64,000 nt of DNA from Mermis nigrescens (Eukaryota; Nematoda; Enoplea; Mermithida; Mermithidae): positions 3,171,330 to 3,235,329 of the forward strand of contig JAVLUZ010000151.1 in NCBI GenBank assembly GCA_036768485.1, given 5' to 3'. The notes under the pieces were generated by a model that did not search any database, was not told where the DNA came from, and saw nothing but the letters and a program-made list of their open reading frames with translations. How positions within the stretch are numbered: position 1 is the first letter of the stretch; the number at the start of each line of letters is the position of its first letter. The position numbers and the translations under genes were made by a program. Shown piece after piece: positions 27,201-42,200 of the stretch.

Positions 27201-30200
27201 CTTCTGTTCCACATCCAATTTGAGATATTGACCAATCAAAAAAGGAAAAAAACGTGTTTTTCCCCAATGTTAAACCCCTGATTTCGAACTTTACACCTTC
27301 AGACAGGGCCGTATTTAAGGGGGACAGGCGGGCGGGCGGTCGCCCCCCACCTCTTGGCCCAGTGTTTTTTGTATTCGGGAAAGATTCTTCCGATGTACAA
27401 AGACTTTTCGCGACCGTCTTTGTACATGTACAAAGATTTTTCGGAAATGACAAAAACTGCAAAAAAGGTTTAAAATTCGCAAAAATATTCGGCGCTTCGC
27501 GCCGAAATGAGTAATTGTGTGTCCTATATATCTTTATAATGTCACAAATTGCATTTTGAATGGAAAAATGTCAAATTTTTCAGCGCTTCGCGCCGTTTTG
27601 AGACGACCATTAGTGATTTTTGCCCTCAGAAACCTAGAAATTAGCTAAAATACACTACCAAAGATCGAACAACTCTGTTTTGCCATACTAAAATCGCTAC
27701 TGTATTGCATTATAGTACCCAAAAATTTGTGTGTACAAAATGTACAAAGACTTTTCGCGACCGTCTTTGTACATGTACAAACGGACCTTGTACAACAAAA
27801 AAATAATGCCTTGGCCGCAAAAAGTTTTTTGAAAGGTAAGATAATGCACGAAAAGATGGCAAAATGGATAGTCTCTGATGTAAAATCTTCAAATTTCTGG
27901 CGCTTCCACCCGATTTGAAGTGTTTTCTATCATTGGGTCCAAGTGCGACCAGAAAATGACACTTTTATACTTTTTTAGGCGAAAATTTTTTTAAGTTCGA
28001 ATTTTATTATCACAATGGATAGAGCATGTCGAAAAACGTCGAAAATGCGATTTAAGCGAATAATCCCGACGAATTTTCTGAGATATAGACCAATTTATGT
28101 TGGATCGGGCCCCCCTTTCCTTGGCCAAATCCTGGATATGGGCCAGCCTCCAGAGATAAGTCAATACCGAGTTTTTTGAAGGCGATTTACTGCGACGTAG
28201 AGCCCTTGGAACTTACTTTATTTTTATTTTATTCAATTTGTCCGGACTTATGACCGGGGAAGTTGGCGGAGAAATCTGAGACAAAACCTGTTTTTTACAC
28301 TATTCACTAAAGTGTGAAGTTTAAACCCCTATTCCTATTCCGTATTGAGTGTAAAACAGTTTGAGGGTAAGCCGAAAGTAGCCCTTGAGTCGTAGTACAT
28401 TTCGATCCGAAAAAATTCATGAGCAGAGTTGTTGGTAGACAGATAGAAGGCAAAAAAGAGGCCAAAATATAGTTTGTCAACACCAGATTTTTACACTCTT
28501 TACACTGCCCCTCCGTAAATGAGTCACTGAAAATGATTAAATTTTCAGCGCTTACTCAATGGTCTACATTAAAAAACCAGACTAAACAGAATGCAATACT
28601 GAGTTAGAAAAGTCGTGTGACCGACCAAAATTTTAGAAAACTACTCGTATCTGTAATAACACTACAGTAAAACTTTACATGCTCTTTACTAATCAAGAAA
28701 AATGTAAAAAATAAAATAAAGAACCTCCATAATCTTTTTTATCATCTATCTTTAAAAAAAATCGCACAATACAGAAGTGTCACAGTGTTGCTGTAGGGGG
28801 GCCCTCAGTGTTAAGGGTATCCAAGTATATTATAGGTATGTACATACGCGCTAACGCGCTACCTATGATCCACTTGAAGACATAATTTGCTTATATGTAT
28901 GTACATGTTTATACGGAAGAGAAAGCCTCTCTTTACCATCACGTATCTTTCAGTATGTCAGTAAAAGCTATAAAATCGTTTTTAAGTCAATACTATAATC
29001 GATTGTAAAGTGACAGTTTTCGTAAAAATGAATTTAAGAGGCTTCGAGTAAAAAAAACTATTTTTTAACTATGCATACATATAAATACATACGATAGTCG
29101 CTTCCATTCCAAACAGCCCTGCTTTGCCTCATGACTTAAGTTTTATTACTGTAGCAGAATGTTTTAAGGTTTAGGCTGCTGCGGAAGCAGAGGACATTGA
29201 ATACCAATAAGAAGAGTTTAAATCACTCAGCTGCTGCGAGAGTAGGATAGAAAGAGCCATTTATACAGCGAAAAAGTAGTAGATCAATAAGAGATTTTAA
29301 GCCGGCAATCGGAAATTTATTGTAATGGAACAGACTAAGGTGCAATTATTCACGAAGTTATATATAAACAGAGTGGGCAGAAAAAACGAATGGCCTACTA
29401 GATTTCAAAACTTCTAAAGGTGTGACTAAATTAAATTTCAGATGTTTTGATGAAAAGCCAATTATTCCAGTAAAAGTACTGTAAATTAGCAGTTATGCTA
29501 TTTTGTTAGGTACTCACTTATTTAGTGGAAGTCGTTTTTTGGAATACTAAGAACACCTGTCAGAGGGATGTATGTAAATATATAATCGTTTGCAACCTTT
29601 TAACTGTACAATATCACACAAAAACCCAGTCAGATTGGTTTTATCCAAATGCCCATTCTTTTTTCTATCAGCTGATTGAATTGTTTAACAATGCTGCTGG
29701 CATAACTGACTTCTAAATGTTTGTGACTGGTTCATATCTAAAGAAAGTGTATTTTTGGCCTATTGGCAGTCACATAAAATAATAATAATGCTTTATTCAA
29801 ACCCGTAGGTACAATACAATGTTAAGAATAATACGCAACGTTTCGACAGTTAACCTACCGTCGTCGTCAGGCTCTTACAGAATATAAGAAGTTGTGGGCA
29901 CCAGGAATCGAACCTTACAGCTAAGTATCATTTATTTCTAGAGTCTGTGGTTTTACCAACTGAGCTTCACTGGGCCAGTTGTATAATATTATTTGTTCCT
30001 TTTAAAGTAACATAATAATATTTTTAGTCTGGGGCCAAGGGCCTCTCCACATGGTGTATTCTCCTCAATAGGGCTCTATTCCATATACGACTGATTTCAA
30101 TACTTCTTGAACCGACATTCTGCTCACTAGCCCTCTCCATCTCCAGGGTCTCCCGTATTTTCCTACGGTACCCATTGCTTTCTTCTGCGAGTATCGATGT

Positions 30201-33200
30201 ATGCTCAAAGTCTGGTCTACACCCACATGCTATGCAGTGTTCAGCAACCCCACTCCGTTCTTCTTTCAAATTCCTTAGTGCACTCCTATGTTCCCCAAGT
30301 CTTTTCTTAAGACTTCTACCAGTTTCCCCAATGTACTCCTTCCCACATTGTAGTGGTACTTTATAGACTATGCCCTGCCGTAGATCTAAGGGTCTCTTTG
30401 GGGCAAGACTTTGTAGTCTTTTTCTGATGGTGTCTTCACTCTTTGCCACAAGGCGCACTCCATATGCTTTGCACACTCGCTTAAGCTTCATGGTTAATGC
30501 CCCACTAAATGGTACTACTGCTGTTGCAATGTAGTTAGTTGCATCACCCCTTGAGGGTGCAAGTTGTAGGGCTCTTTGTATTAATGGGCCAGGGTATCCA
30601 TTAGCTTGAAACTCCTTAAGTATTTTCTGATGTTCACCTTCTTTACTGTGATTTGTTTGGCATATGCTCCTACATCTCATGGCCATTCCTCTAACTATAC
30701 CTGCCTTTGTGCATTTCTGATGGTTCGACTGGTAGTTTAGGTATTGACCTGTATGTGTTGGCTTACGGTACACTGATGTCTCTAGATGGTCATGGGATCT
30801 CTTAACTAGTACATCCAGGAAAGGCAGTGTGCCTTCCACCTCCTTCTCCATGGTAAACTGAATAGCAAGATTTTGACTATTCATGTGCTGGAGGAAAGCT
30901 TCTAACTCCCGATCTCCATGATCCCACAAGATGAATGTGTCATCAACGTACCTGAGCCACATTGTAGGTTTATATGGTGCTGTTTGCAGTGCCTGTTTTT
31001 CTAAATCATTCATGAACAGGTTGCACAGTACTGGTGACAATGGTGAACCCATGGACATCCCATCTACTTGCTGGTAATAATATTCCCCAAGCTGAAAGTA
31101 AGTACTCCTGACACAATATTCTACCAGTTTGGCAATGACCTCAGCACTCATAGTTGTTCTTTGTGCTAGGGTAATATCCTGTCTAAGCAGATTCAATACA
31201 CATTCTATAGCCAACTGAGTTGGGACACTTGTGAAGAGGCTCACAACGTCTAGGCTGACTAGCCGTGTATTCTCCTGTATTACCATTGGTTCTATCTTAG
31301 CCACAAAGTCGTTGCTGTTCTTCAATGAGCTGGCAATGTTCTGCTGCAGTGGGTTAAGTATCTTAACCAGATATTTTGACAGAGGATGTATAGTTGTCCC
31401 AATGCAACTGACAATTGGTCTAAGTGGTACTCCTGGTTTGTGTATCTTTGGCAAACCATAGATATGCGGTGCTTTGCAGCCTTCTTTGATTTTTACCTCT
31501 TTGTCCAGACCTTCTTCCTTGAGCAGTTTCTTTAATGCTTGCTCTACCCTGGTAACTGGTGTGCGTTTACCAATGGCCTTGAACTTTGAGGGATCATCAA
31601 TGATCTGCTGCAGCTTATTGTTGTACTCTATTCTGTCCATCACTACTGCTGCACGACCTTTATCTGCTGGTAGAATGACTATGGTGTCATCTGCTTTTAG
31701 CATTTTAATAGCTCTAAGCTCTGCCTTGCTGATATTTGATAGATAGATTTGCATATGTACTACGTAGTAGGGTTGTGCCAGGTACCCGGACCCGAATAGC
31801 CGGGTACCCGGCTAAAATTTTGGACCCGGACCCGACAATCCTAAATTTCTGGACCCGGACGCGTACCCGGACCCGGCTGTATCCATAAACGTGGACCCGG
31901 ACCCGCCTTCAATTTGGCGCCGGGTCCGGGTCCAAATATATAATGCACGCATATTGCATTGCAGAAATATTGAAAAACAACGAAAAATGACGTAGGCTTA
32001 AAAACAGGCAAATGGATCATTTTCAACATTTTAATCAACTCAGCAACAAACTGATGGCCTCATCAAACATTAAAATTTAAGGTGACAAATAGTAATAATG
32101 TGACAAATATTGGCGCTATATTAAAGCTGTAGCCATGTCTCTTGGGCGTGATACAATAGCAATATAAAGCATGGTTTAAGTTATTTATAGATGCACTTTT
32201 AGTAACAATACGCCTCAGCAGGGGCGGGGGAGGCGACCGCCCCCATTGGCCAAAAATGTTTAGCGAGATAAAGAATGGATATGCAATTTGCAATAATTTT
32301 TGGCAGTCAATGACCATAATTTCTAAAATTTATCCGACGCTACGCGCCGGATGATATGTACCTATTATTGACATTTATTTACTTTCTTGGCGATCTGGAA
32401 ACACGGTTTTTTCTGTATTCGGCAAAAAATTTTTCCGATGTACAAAGACTTTTCGGGACCGTCTTTGTACATGTACAAAGATTTTTGGGAAATCGAAAAC
32501 CCACAAAAAAGGTCTAAACATCGCAGAAATGTTCGGCGCTTCGCGCCGAAATGAGTAATTGTGTGTCCTATATCTTTATAATAGCATAATTGCATTTCGA
32601 AAGGAAAAATGCCAAATTTTTCGGCGTTTCGCGCCGTTTTAAAATGATTCTTAATGATTTTCGCCTGCGTTAACCCTGGAATTAGCTATAGTACGCTACT
32701 AAAGGTCGAACAACTCTACCACACTAAAGCCGCTATCGTACTATATCATAGCACCCAAAAATTTGTGTACAAAATGTACAAAGACTTTTAGGACCATCTT
32801 TGTACATGTACAAACGGACCTTGTACAAAAAACACTGCCTGGACGCCATTTTCTGTTCATGTAGGTTTCAAATCAATTTTAACTGCAGAAACAGCTATTT
32901 TTGCATAGTTTTCTTCTAATTTCAATTGAAAATTCCTTGTTTAGCATCAAATGCTATAAATACAGGAAATCAAGCAGTAAATCATGCTTCTAGACGTCTA
33001 TCCACCTTAATTTCACAAATTTTCTGGCGCTTCGCGCCAGATTTTTGTTAAAGTCAAAGGAGCACAGAATAATGTTTAAAAAGTCCTATTTTTCCGATTT
33101 TTCTGAATTTTGAGGGGGTGGTCCGGCCCCTAATTCCCCCAGAGATACGTGCCTGTTTGGGATACCGCCCCCTTAGGAAAATCCTAGATCCGCCACTGCG

Positions 33201-36200
33201 CGCTAGCATATTACAAGCATTTATGGAGACGTTCTTTTGGGGTCGTGCTGCACACATCAACAGGCATCAGACATACAGGCGCCACTTAGTGCACTGCTGT
33301 TTGTTTGCTTATTCCTTTGTTGCACCATTCCTGGACTGAACCTATCCTGGAACTAAGAAACTAACAAATAAATGTGCAAGCATACGGACATGTGGGAAAA
33401 ATTGATAGGATATGGTGGTTCGGTAGGAATAACACAATGTTATGTTAACGGACCCGGACCCGCCGGGTCCCACTTGTTCGGACCCGGACCCGAGGTTCAT
33501 AAAAATTTTGGACCCGGACCCGAATTTTCGAAAAAAGTGGACCCAGCACAACCCTACTACGTAGTATGTACATTATACAATTCCGTCCTAATCTTCACAT
33601 TATTTACAGTAAAAATTATGAAATTACTACTAGTCTGCAATGCTATTGCTTAAAAGAAGTAACCCACTAAAAACGTGCAATAATTCCAGATAGATCCAAA
33701 TTAATTAGGCAAAAGGTTGTCTGTTTGTGTAAGACATGCCTCGGTCATTTAAGTTTTACCGTAGAAAATTGCAGCGTGATAAGCTACAAATTTAATTTTC
33801 TACTCCAAACTGTCCGAAAAAAATCACTTTTGTCGACTAGCGTATACATACTTAAATCAAAAAGGCAAAGCCGATAGATAAACGCTTAAACGTAAAACTA
33901 TGTCAATCTCCTATAGCGATAATAGGCTATTTGTATAAGGAAAACCGCGTTCAATTCAATTATGTATTTGAAAAATTAGGAGGAATGGTATTCCATTCGT
34001 TTTTTCGCCCACCTCATAACGTATGTCTTAACTGAAAAGTTTAACAAGCTAATAGCAATATATGGGACAGCTGTGCGAAGGCTCCATTAAAACTTGCCAC
34101 ACATGCAACATGGGGGTATGAGGGTATCCCCTAACCAGGATTTCTGAAGGGCATACCTCCTCGGGCCATTTTGGGACTAAACTTGTTGCTCCAACCTTGA
34201 AAAAGAGTCAAACGACGTCTAACGGTACGATTTCAAGGACAAATTCACGTTTTTCATGCGGTAGATTGTTCCATTCGTTCATACGGATACTTTTTCATTT
34301 TTTGTTTATATTCGATGTTACAGATTGTTTTCATGCACCTTTAACCACAAAAGTTCGTGAAGATAAAATACAACGAATTGGGTATAAAAATTTAACAATA
34401 AATAGCAAAGTTAAGCATTCGCTTACCCCCTCCCCCAAGAAAAGTATGTATATTAAGTCCCTCTCAGGAAATTTGACCGTGTGCATGCAAGAAGCTTACC
34501 ATCAAATAGTTGTCGAATCGATTGAATTTCAGGATCAGTTTGTGCTCTGGCAATGATTTGAGTGCTGATGAACTACTCACAATCGCTAAACGGTCTATAA
34601 TGCAAGCTGGCAAGTAAGCAGCATGTTTTTTACACTTCTCCAAAAAAGCTGCGATTCTATAAAATAGTATTTTGAATATCGGATAACTTATGAATAATTC
34701 AATAAATTGATCACCTTAAGTCGGCAAGCACTTGACGCAAATTATGCCAATTAGTGCAATTCAATACGCGATCTAAGTCAGTCAAGAAGGCGCTAGTGGC
34801 TATAAACAACAAAATCTTATATTACCAAAAATTTACTCGATATGCTTAAAGTGATAAAAATGTAAAAAAATCTCTCTACTGATATTCATATTACACAAAC
34901 CTACATCAATGCCTTAATGCTCAAGTTGACTTGCAGCACGAAAAATGTTGTATCTATAGTCAGTTGAAAGCGTGCGAAAAACATTTTCAAGATTTTAATG
35001 CACTTTTGCATTTCTAACTTTTTTGTCAGGGAAAACTTGTTGGAAACTCTTTATTTCGACCTTTTAAAATACGAGCATGATTCATCATTTATTATGACAA
35101 GCTACACAATCGTGGCCGTAAGAAAAACCAAGCAGTGTGGAAAAGCAAATCAGTAAATTGAATTTCATTAAAATAAGACACTAAACGTGCATTCACGCTC
35201 AGCTTAAAAAATTATTTATGTGTCCAGAAAAGCAAAACTAAAAAATTAGCAGCCGCATTGAATTGCTAAAGACGAAAGCATGCAAAAAATGTATGACACT
35301 GGCAATCAGACATGTGCGCAGCTTGGGAATGCTAAAGGGAAGGGGGTAAAATTATAAAGTGCCTTTTTTGGGCCCAAAAATGGCACATAGACGTTAAAAC
35401 ATCGTTTTTTGCGTTTCTGATGATTAACTCTCTTTCTAGAGCATAACAACATAAAAGATTAAAAAATAAAAAACATTCGAATAAATTGAAGAAAATATAG
35501 TCAAAAAATGAGTATATGGCGCAAAGCGATGACAATTTGACTTTTTCGAGCAAGCAGATATGTACATAAAAAGGCTTAAGACAGCCCATTTTCCGCGAAC
35601 TTTTTGAAATTTTTTCGGAAAATTTCGAATACTGTGAGCGGGAGAGAGCTGAAAAATTTCTGGGCGGTGAAAGAAAAATTCTATGAGGGAGGCGAACCCC
35701 CCCCACCCCCACCAAGATCAAGCATGGTGGCAATACTGTGATAAAAATGTGCATTAACCTAACAATTCCGATTCAACTAAATATCGGCCAGTGAATAAAT
35801 TGACGGAGATCGTTATCAATTCGTGCTCGGCTGCGTTGTTAAACAAAGCGACGTTCAAACGGGGCGGAGCAAAGCCGTCGGCGACCAATAGACATCGAGA
35901 AGCGCCATGATTGGTAGGACAGGCTGTTGAACGCAAATTACACTCAACAGTAGCGGATGAGGGCGGCAATGAAAATAAATTGTCGATTCGCTCTTTGATC
36001 TGCTTCAAACGTAATTCCGATCGCTTGAGTTGCGTATCCGTTATCAGATTTTCCATCGACAATTTACTATGCCTAAACGACTCGTGAAAATTAGCGGAAG
36101 AACAAATATTAACGACAAAAGTACATTCAATCGAAATCAAAACAAAAGCTATGTATATTGCAAGTCAAGTTCGAAAAATACATACTTAAAAAAAGTCATA

Positions 36201-39200
36201 ACAACTGAGCTTAATCACAAGCGTGAAGCAGATGTGACACTTTGAGCGGAAGATCATAAATAAATATCATGCAGCTAAATTTCTTGCCAATTTCCACAAT
36301 TTCGACAAAGTTTAATCGTGCGACGTCGATACTTTACTTGGGTTACAACGGAGAAGTGCTATTCAGTTAAGCTTACTTATGTAAAAAGAAATAAGTCAAA
36401 TGAAGAGACCGGCTTTAAGCAAGCAAAAACAAGGAAAGCTTACATAAAAGCAATTTAACTTGTGATATCGTTTACTCTGGAGAATAACGCTAATATTCAG
36501 TTTCGAACATCTAGTCATACAGAGAAACCAATAAGAAAGAGCTGTGAAATAATAAAACTTATTTGAATGGGTGTGCAAATGGAGGACTTTGAGAGCCTTG
36601 TCTTCCAGAAAAAAAGGATTTTTTAAGAAAAAGTTAGATCGAAAGATGATAATAAATTGAGATTGTTCAAAGACCGTACACGAACTGCGCATTGAGACAA
36701 TTTTTGGGCCTTTCCACTGTCCTTTGAGGCCATAGTAAAATCTTTAGATTTTTCATATATAGCCGACTCCTGAGAACGATCAGCTATGCACCAACACCTA
36801 AGAAACGTGTACAAATGACAATAGAACAGGTAGGTACATAGTTCAGTCGTTTTCAATCTCTAAATCCGTCTACATGTATATACATAAGGCAAAAATTATA
36901 AAAAAATTATCTTGCATGATGGTTTGCTAATATACGCAGCCTTTTCAAATACATTTTACTACAGTCACTTAATTTCACAATGTAAAGATGAGAAAAAGTA
37001 AGGCCAATTCTTGTGACCAGCCTTAAGTAGGAGCTATTCATCCATGTATGTGATCAATTTTCTAAAAGCATATAAGAAATCAATTCATAATTAATCAAGC
37101 GCACTCACAATGCATTACACACTTAACTAAAAAAATTCAGAGTTAATTTACGACACTAAGCAACAAAGCTGCGCAGTGGCCAGATCTATAAGCTGTTTCG
37201 GTGGCTAATTTTCGAGTTGACACACAATTTTTCCGAAAAAGTTGTCCCATATATAAATAATAAAAACGCATAGGTTGCACGGTTCCAAAATGGGATTGCC
37301 TTATTCAAAAAGATGCTGCCTAGTTTCATAGATAGTTGCTTGGTTTCAAAAACGGACCACCTGGTCCCGTCCCAAACACAGATTGCCTGGTCCCAAAATT
37401 CGATAGGCATGGTAACAATTTTATTTAGCCTTCACTTTTTCTCTCATTTCACGTAAATAATGCATCAATTTTTCTCTTCATACAAAGCATATCCCTCAAC
37501 CCAGAGACCCTTAAGTCTGTCCCAAAATTGGTCCAACCCGTTACCGGTTGAAGAGGATGAAACAGGGTAACGCCCCGAAACAATGCAAATTTGGCGTCCG
37601 CGAAATATACATAATTTAAATGACATCTCACTCGGAGTTTTTGTAATCTGCCAAAATAGGCAAGTCGTCGTCAGAGGAAGGCAAATGACTGACCCGAAGT
37701 ATTTTCCTGCAACAGGGGGAGGAAGACGTCAAGGCGGCGGAGTTGAATGCAACTCCGTCCATAATTTCGATAATTATTCTGTAACTGATGATCGGAGCCG
37801 GAGGAACTGCAGCTGGCAAACTTCTCAGAGGGGCCGGCAATGACGCGAGCTGATTTTTCCAGTAACAAACGGTCAATTTCTGACCGCCTATATATTCCTC
37901 AATACTTATATTATCGTTTAAACGCTCGAATATGAGTTTGCTAGTTTGACAATATAGAATATCTAATTGAAGAGACAAGCAAAAGGTATGCAAAATGTCG
38001 TACATCTCAACAATAGGTCTCGGCGCCACTTCGACTCTTAATTAAAAAAAGAGTGCGAGTAGTTTGTAGACGAAGTGGTCAAATTTTATTACCGTAAGTT
38101 ACGTTAAGTTAAAATTAGAATGGATATTTTAAAAAATTGATAAAAGTTCGAAATTTATATTTAAAAAAGTAAAATTAAGTTCAAGTGACTTAATTGTATC
38201 ACCTAAAGAAATCAGCACCAATCACAAGAAAAATCTGCTGAAAATTTATTTTGCATTAGAAAGCCTAGTATATCATTGTTTGTCATGCGCAGACATTTAG
38301 AAGCTCAAACTTTTGGTTGGGGGGTAAGTTGACCTTTTTAGGGAAGGCTAATAACATTCATTTTTTGGTCAAATATGGCAATAGAGCACCAAAAAACAGT
38401 AAAATAAATTTATAATTTTTTCCCAAATCGATAGACGTAAAATTCTGATCTTGATGGAGAAATAGGAAGACGACCAAATCTGGGTGGGGTATCCCTAACC
38501 TCGGTCACATGCATGGTCATGCGTAGAAATAATCTTAGTCGATCAAACAGAGTTTCCAGGGGGGACTCGCAAAAGCTTCGAGTAAAATTTAAAACCCAAA
38601 ATTAAACTCAGAAGACTCCTCCTGGCTGAATTATATTCAAACTTATGCTAATCACTTTGATGTAGTGTAGGTGTACACCATACATGTAAAGCATGGCAAT
38701 TCTAAGGGAGGTCAGGCCCAAAAATTTTAAAAAAGTGCCTCTTTCGGGCTAAAAAAACGATTGGTACACGTCAAAAACACTGGTTTTTGACGTTTCAGAC
38801 AATGCGCGATTATCATTCTTATTCAAAACCAAAATCCAGCTCAGCAGATTTCCCCTGGCTAAATTAAATTCAAATTTACGTTAATCAATTGACAGTGTAT
38901 AAGTAAACTAGAATAAAAATCAATTTTTGTACTTTTCAAAGCCATTGATCAGACACCCCCTCCAGAGGGACTCGCTCGACAGCTTAATAACAAAAAAATC
39001 CCGCTCAAGACTTCCTGGCTGAATTATATTCAAATGTACGCTATTCACTTACATGTGTACAGTGTGAGCGCAAAGTGAAAGAAATTAGTTATTGTACTTT
39101 TCTAACCTATTTACGATTAGCATACTATACACTAGGTTTAGAGTAATAAAATCTATGTAATTAAATTGTAAGCGGCATTTGTTTTCCAAAAAACATACGA

Positions 39201-42200
39201 TCTTTTTATTTTTATAGATATGTAAAACATGCTACAAAATGTCGAGAAATTTATTTCAATTTGAGAAACCCAAACAGTTCTTTATATTGAAATAAACAGT
39301 GACGCACACTGGATTCGTCATTTCATACGTCCGTTATGGATACCCAGTTTGTCCACTTTTACATATAAAACTCACCGCGCTTGCACAGCAGTATGTAAAT
39401 AATGCACTTGCAAAGGATGCACTAAGTCGGCTCCTTCACCTATGTCATAATCTTGCACTAAGATTTTAACATTTAGCAACGTCCATTGAACATCATTTGT
39501 TTCACCCAGCAATGTCAACGACGCCTCGAATTCATTACGGACGCGGAACGTAACCTTTTGAAAAAGCGTATAATTAACTTTCTCCAACTAGGTACTTATT
39601 TTTTTAAAAATTATTAAAATATTTTCAGACAACCCGTGTTTTTCCATTTTGAGAAAAAATGCTCCGATGTAACAAATAGGACAAATATACTTGGAATATC
39701 GGATTATTAAAGACACAAAAGGAGTGGACTATGTAAAAGTCAGTTATGCGCGCAAAAAATCATTAGAATCTAATAAAAATCAGACTTTCTCTAAGCAACA
39801 CAAAAATTGAAGTATGTTCTGCGGCCTAAGATAGTCGTGGCTTTAGCTTAAGAAATAAATAACAACCACACGTTGGCGTGGGGCTTATGGATTCGCAACC
39901 CCTCATCTAGAAGTTGAAAACCCCTGCAAATCACAGTAAACCCCAGAATTCTATTTTAGTAACATTTTTGGCCATTTTTAGCAATTTCACCCAAGCAGCC
40001 CCTCAATTTTCTAGCTTCCCACGTACGAACACAACCGTTTATTCTTTACGAGAACTAAACAATCTATATTAAAGAAAACGACAAATCATTCTGTTCATCA
40101 AGCTTAAGTAAATGTTAGCCCAAACAACCTCTGTTGCAACGGTATAGAAAGGCGGCATGGCACTAAACATGCACAAACAGGTTAGCACCTAACAATTTAG
40201 GACGGCGTAAGGAAAATGTGCGAGAAAACCATGCAAAGACCGTAAATTTTAATATTTCATACAAATTTACAATTAAAAATAATTTTTAATTCAAACTTTG
40301 CACAGCCATTGAGCCACGATAAAGAAACTTTGATTCGTAATCCTGATTTAACCGTGAACAATTTGTAAGAAACTTAGCTTGTACAACCTACAACCTCCTG
40401 GATCTGAAATAAGCTGAAGTGTTAAGTTTACACAACTAGCGGGTGGAAATAAAATTGCAGTCAAGTTCGTAATCCTGATAGTACGGAGAAATCCTTATGT
40501 TTTGCAGCAAATTGAAAAACTCACCTTCGGCAATGCTCTGCAGTAAAAGTAAATTACCAGTGTAAACTTTATAAAATCGATGAGTGTAAAGAATGTCTGA
40601 AATCTCATTCATAATCGTGATGTTCCGAATAATATTTTACGAAAACTTTGACCCTCTAAAACACTCTAGGAGCAAAGTAAAGATTTAGTGTAAACTGCTT
40701 TACACCTACATTGAATGCAAGCTAGTTCGTTCAATGGAATGTGCGACCCTCAAGCGCAAAGCATTCATAGAACTCAGATCATGCCCTACTCATAATAGGA
40801 ATAAGGTCGTGAACAAAGCCGACGCAGCAACATGTTCTTCACCCCAGACTTACATTTTTACACCTCCAAGACTAACTCAATATTAAGTGTAAAGAAATGC
40901 ATCTTACTGCAATGTTTAACCCGCAAGAAGTTCTTTATTTTTTACATTAGTACGGACATGCCAATTCATACACAGAGAACTTAGCAGACAGAAAAATTGC
41001 AATTACGTTTTTTAACAAAGAGCTGGTGGTTTACGCATCGAGAAATAACTCAACATTGAGTGTAACGAATTCCAACCAAGTGCGATTTGTAACCGCCGAC
41101 ACATACTCTATTTTTGTACTGGTCCGTACAAGCCGATTCACAACCGGAAAAGTAGGCTGACAAAAAATAGGCAAAAAAAGAGTTTTTACAATAGAGTATA
41201 AACTTTACACCTTAGCATCTAACTCAGTAATGAGTTTAAAGAAACGCGTCCAAGTGTGATAAGTAACCTGCGAGGTATACTTTATTTTTAGAATACTTTG
41301 CGCGTCTTAATTTATAAGCGTCGGAGTTGACAAACTAAAAAAAGGTAAAAAACGTGTTTTTTCGCGCACCAGCGGAGTGTAAAGTAAGTCCTTATTGAAT
41401 AAAAAGACCCTATTTCAAGCTTTACACCTCCAGAAATAACTCAATATTGCATTTTTAAAACGCAATTTGCTGCCTCAATTAGCTTTTAGAACGAACTTTA
41501 TTTTTATTTTATTTAACTTGTCTCGACTTATAACCGGAGAGGTTGGCGGAGAAATCTGAAACAAAATTCGTTTTAACACCATTTGCTAGATTGTAAGCTT
41601 TAAACCGCTGACACTAACTCCGCATTACGTCTAAAAAAATTTGCTGTTAAGCAAAAAGTACTCCTTGAGCCATAGTAAATTTCTATCAGAAAAAATTCTT
41701 GGGACTCATAATCGGAGTTGTTGGCAGACATAAAGAAGTCGAAAACACGACCAAAATCTGCCTTTACACACTAGATTTTCAAACTCTTTACACTACCCCT
41801 CGAGAAATAATCCAAAATATAAAAAACAAAAAATGCCGTTGTTAAAGAATTATATTCTCTACAATTCCATACCGTTAAATCGTATGAGCCATTTACACTG
41901 AGTACTGTAAACGCGGTGAAAAAAGCTAATAAAAATCGCTATACATATGTTATAATGTTACGCCAAAACTTTAACGTTCATTACAAGCTGAGTTTTGAGT
42001 GTAAAGAAAAGCAAAGTAACACCAGCATCGAATTTTTATTATCTTTCTTTTTAAAAAAATCCGCATCACCCAGATGTGTCCCGTCATAGCTGTAGAAAGG
42101 GAGTCACATTTTAGGGGTACCTAAGTTATTATAGGTATGCGCTAAAGCGCTACCTATGTATGATAAGTTGAAAACAGGTGACCCGAGATGCCGTAGAGAG

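Larger units (their letters stand above)
26210..28870 (+). repeat. Repeat K1, rich in GTGTAAACTTTACAC
   Basis: The first 550 bp are tandem-like units of roughly 120-190 bp. Each has a TGTAAACTTTACAC palindrome, a GAGTGTAAAGAAA block and a TTCGTAATCCTGA block. Later parts repeat TTGGCGGAGAAATCTGA and AACTCAATATTGAGTGTAA-like text. It ends at TATAGGTATG .. GCGCTAACGCGCTACCTATG. It lies in MED14 intron 11 and is interrupted by the family N element at 27304-28146. Confidence 0.75.
31768..33556. mobile_element. hAT-like element with GGACCC subterminal repeats
   Basis: The ends are TAGGGTTGTGCCAGG and the inverted TAGGGTTGTGCTGGG. The flanks CTACGTAG (31760-31767, 33557-33564) are identical 8-bp copies. 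Short units of GGACCCGGACCCG lie inside both ends. No transposase is seen. It abuts the 5' end of the Penelope ORF and contains a nested family A copy (32402-32837). Confidence 0.85.

Noticed and set aside
29895..29976. Functional tRNA gene
   Set aside because: The A and B boxes are good, but the acceptor and T stems pair poorly and the anticodon arm is interrupted. It fits a tRNA-derived promoter unit.
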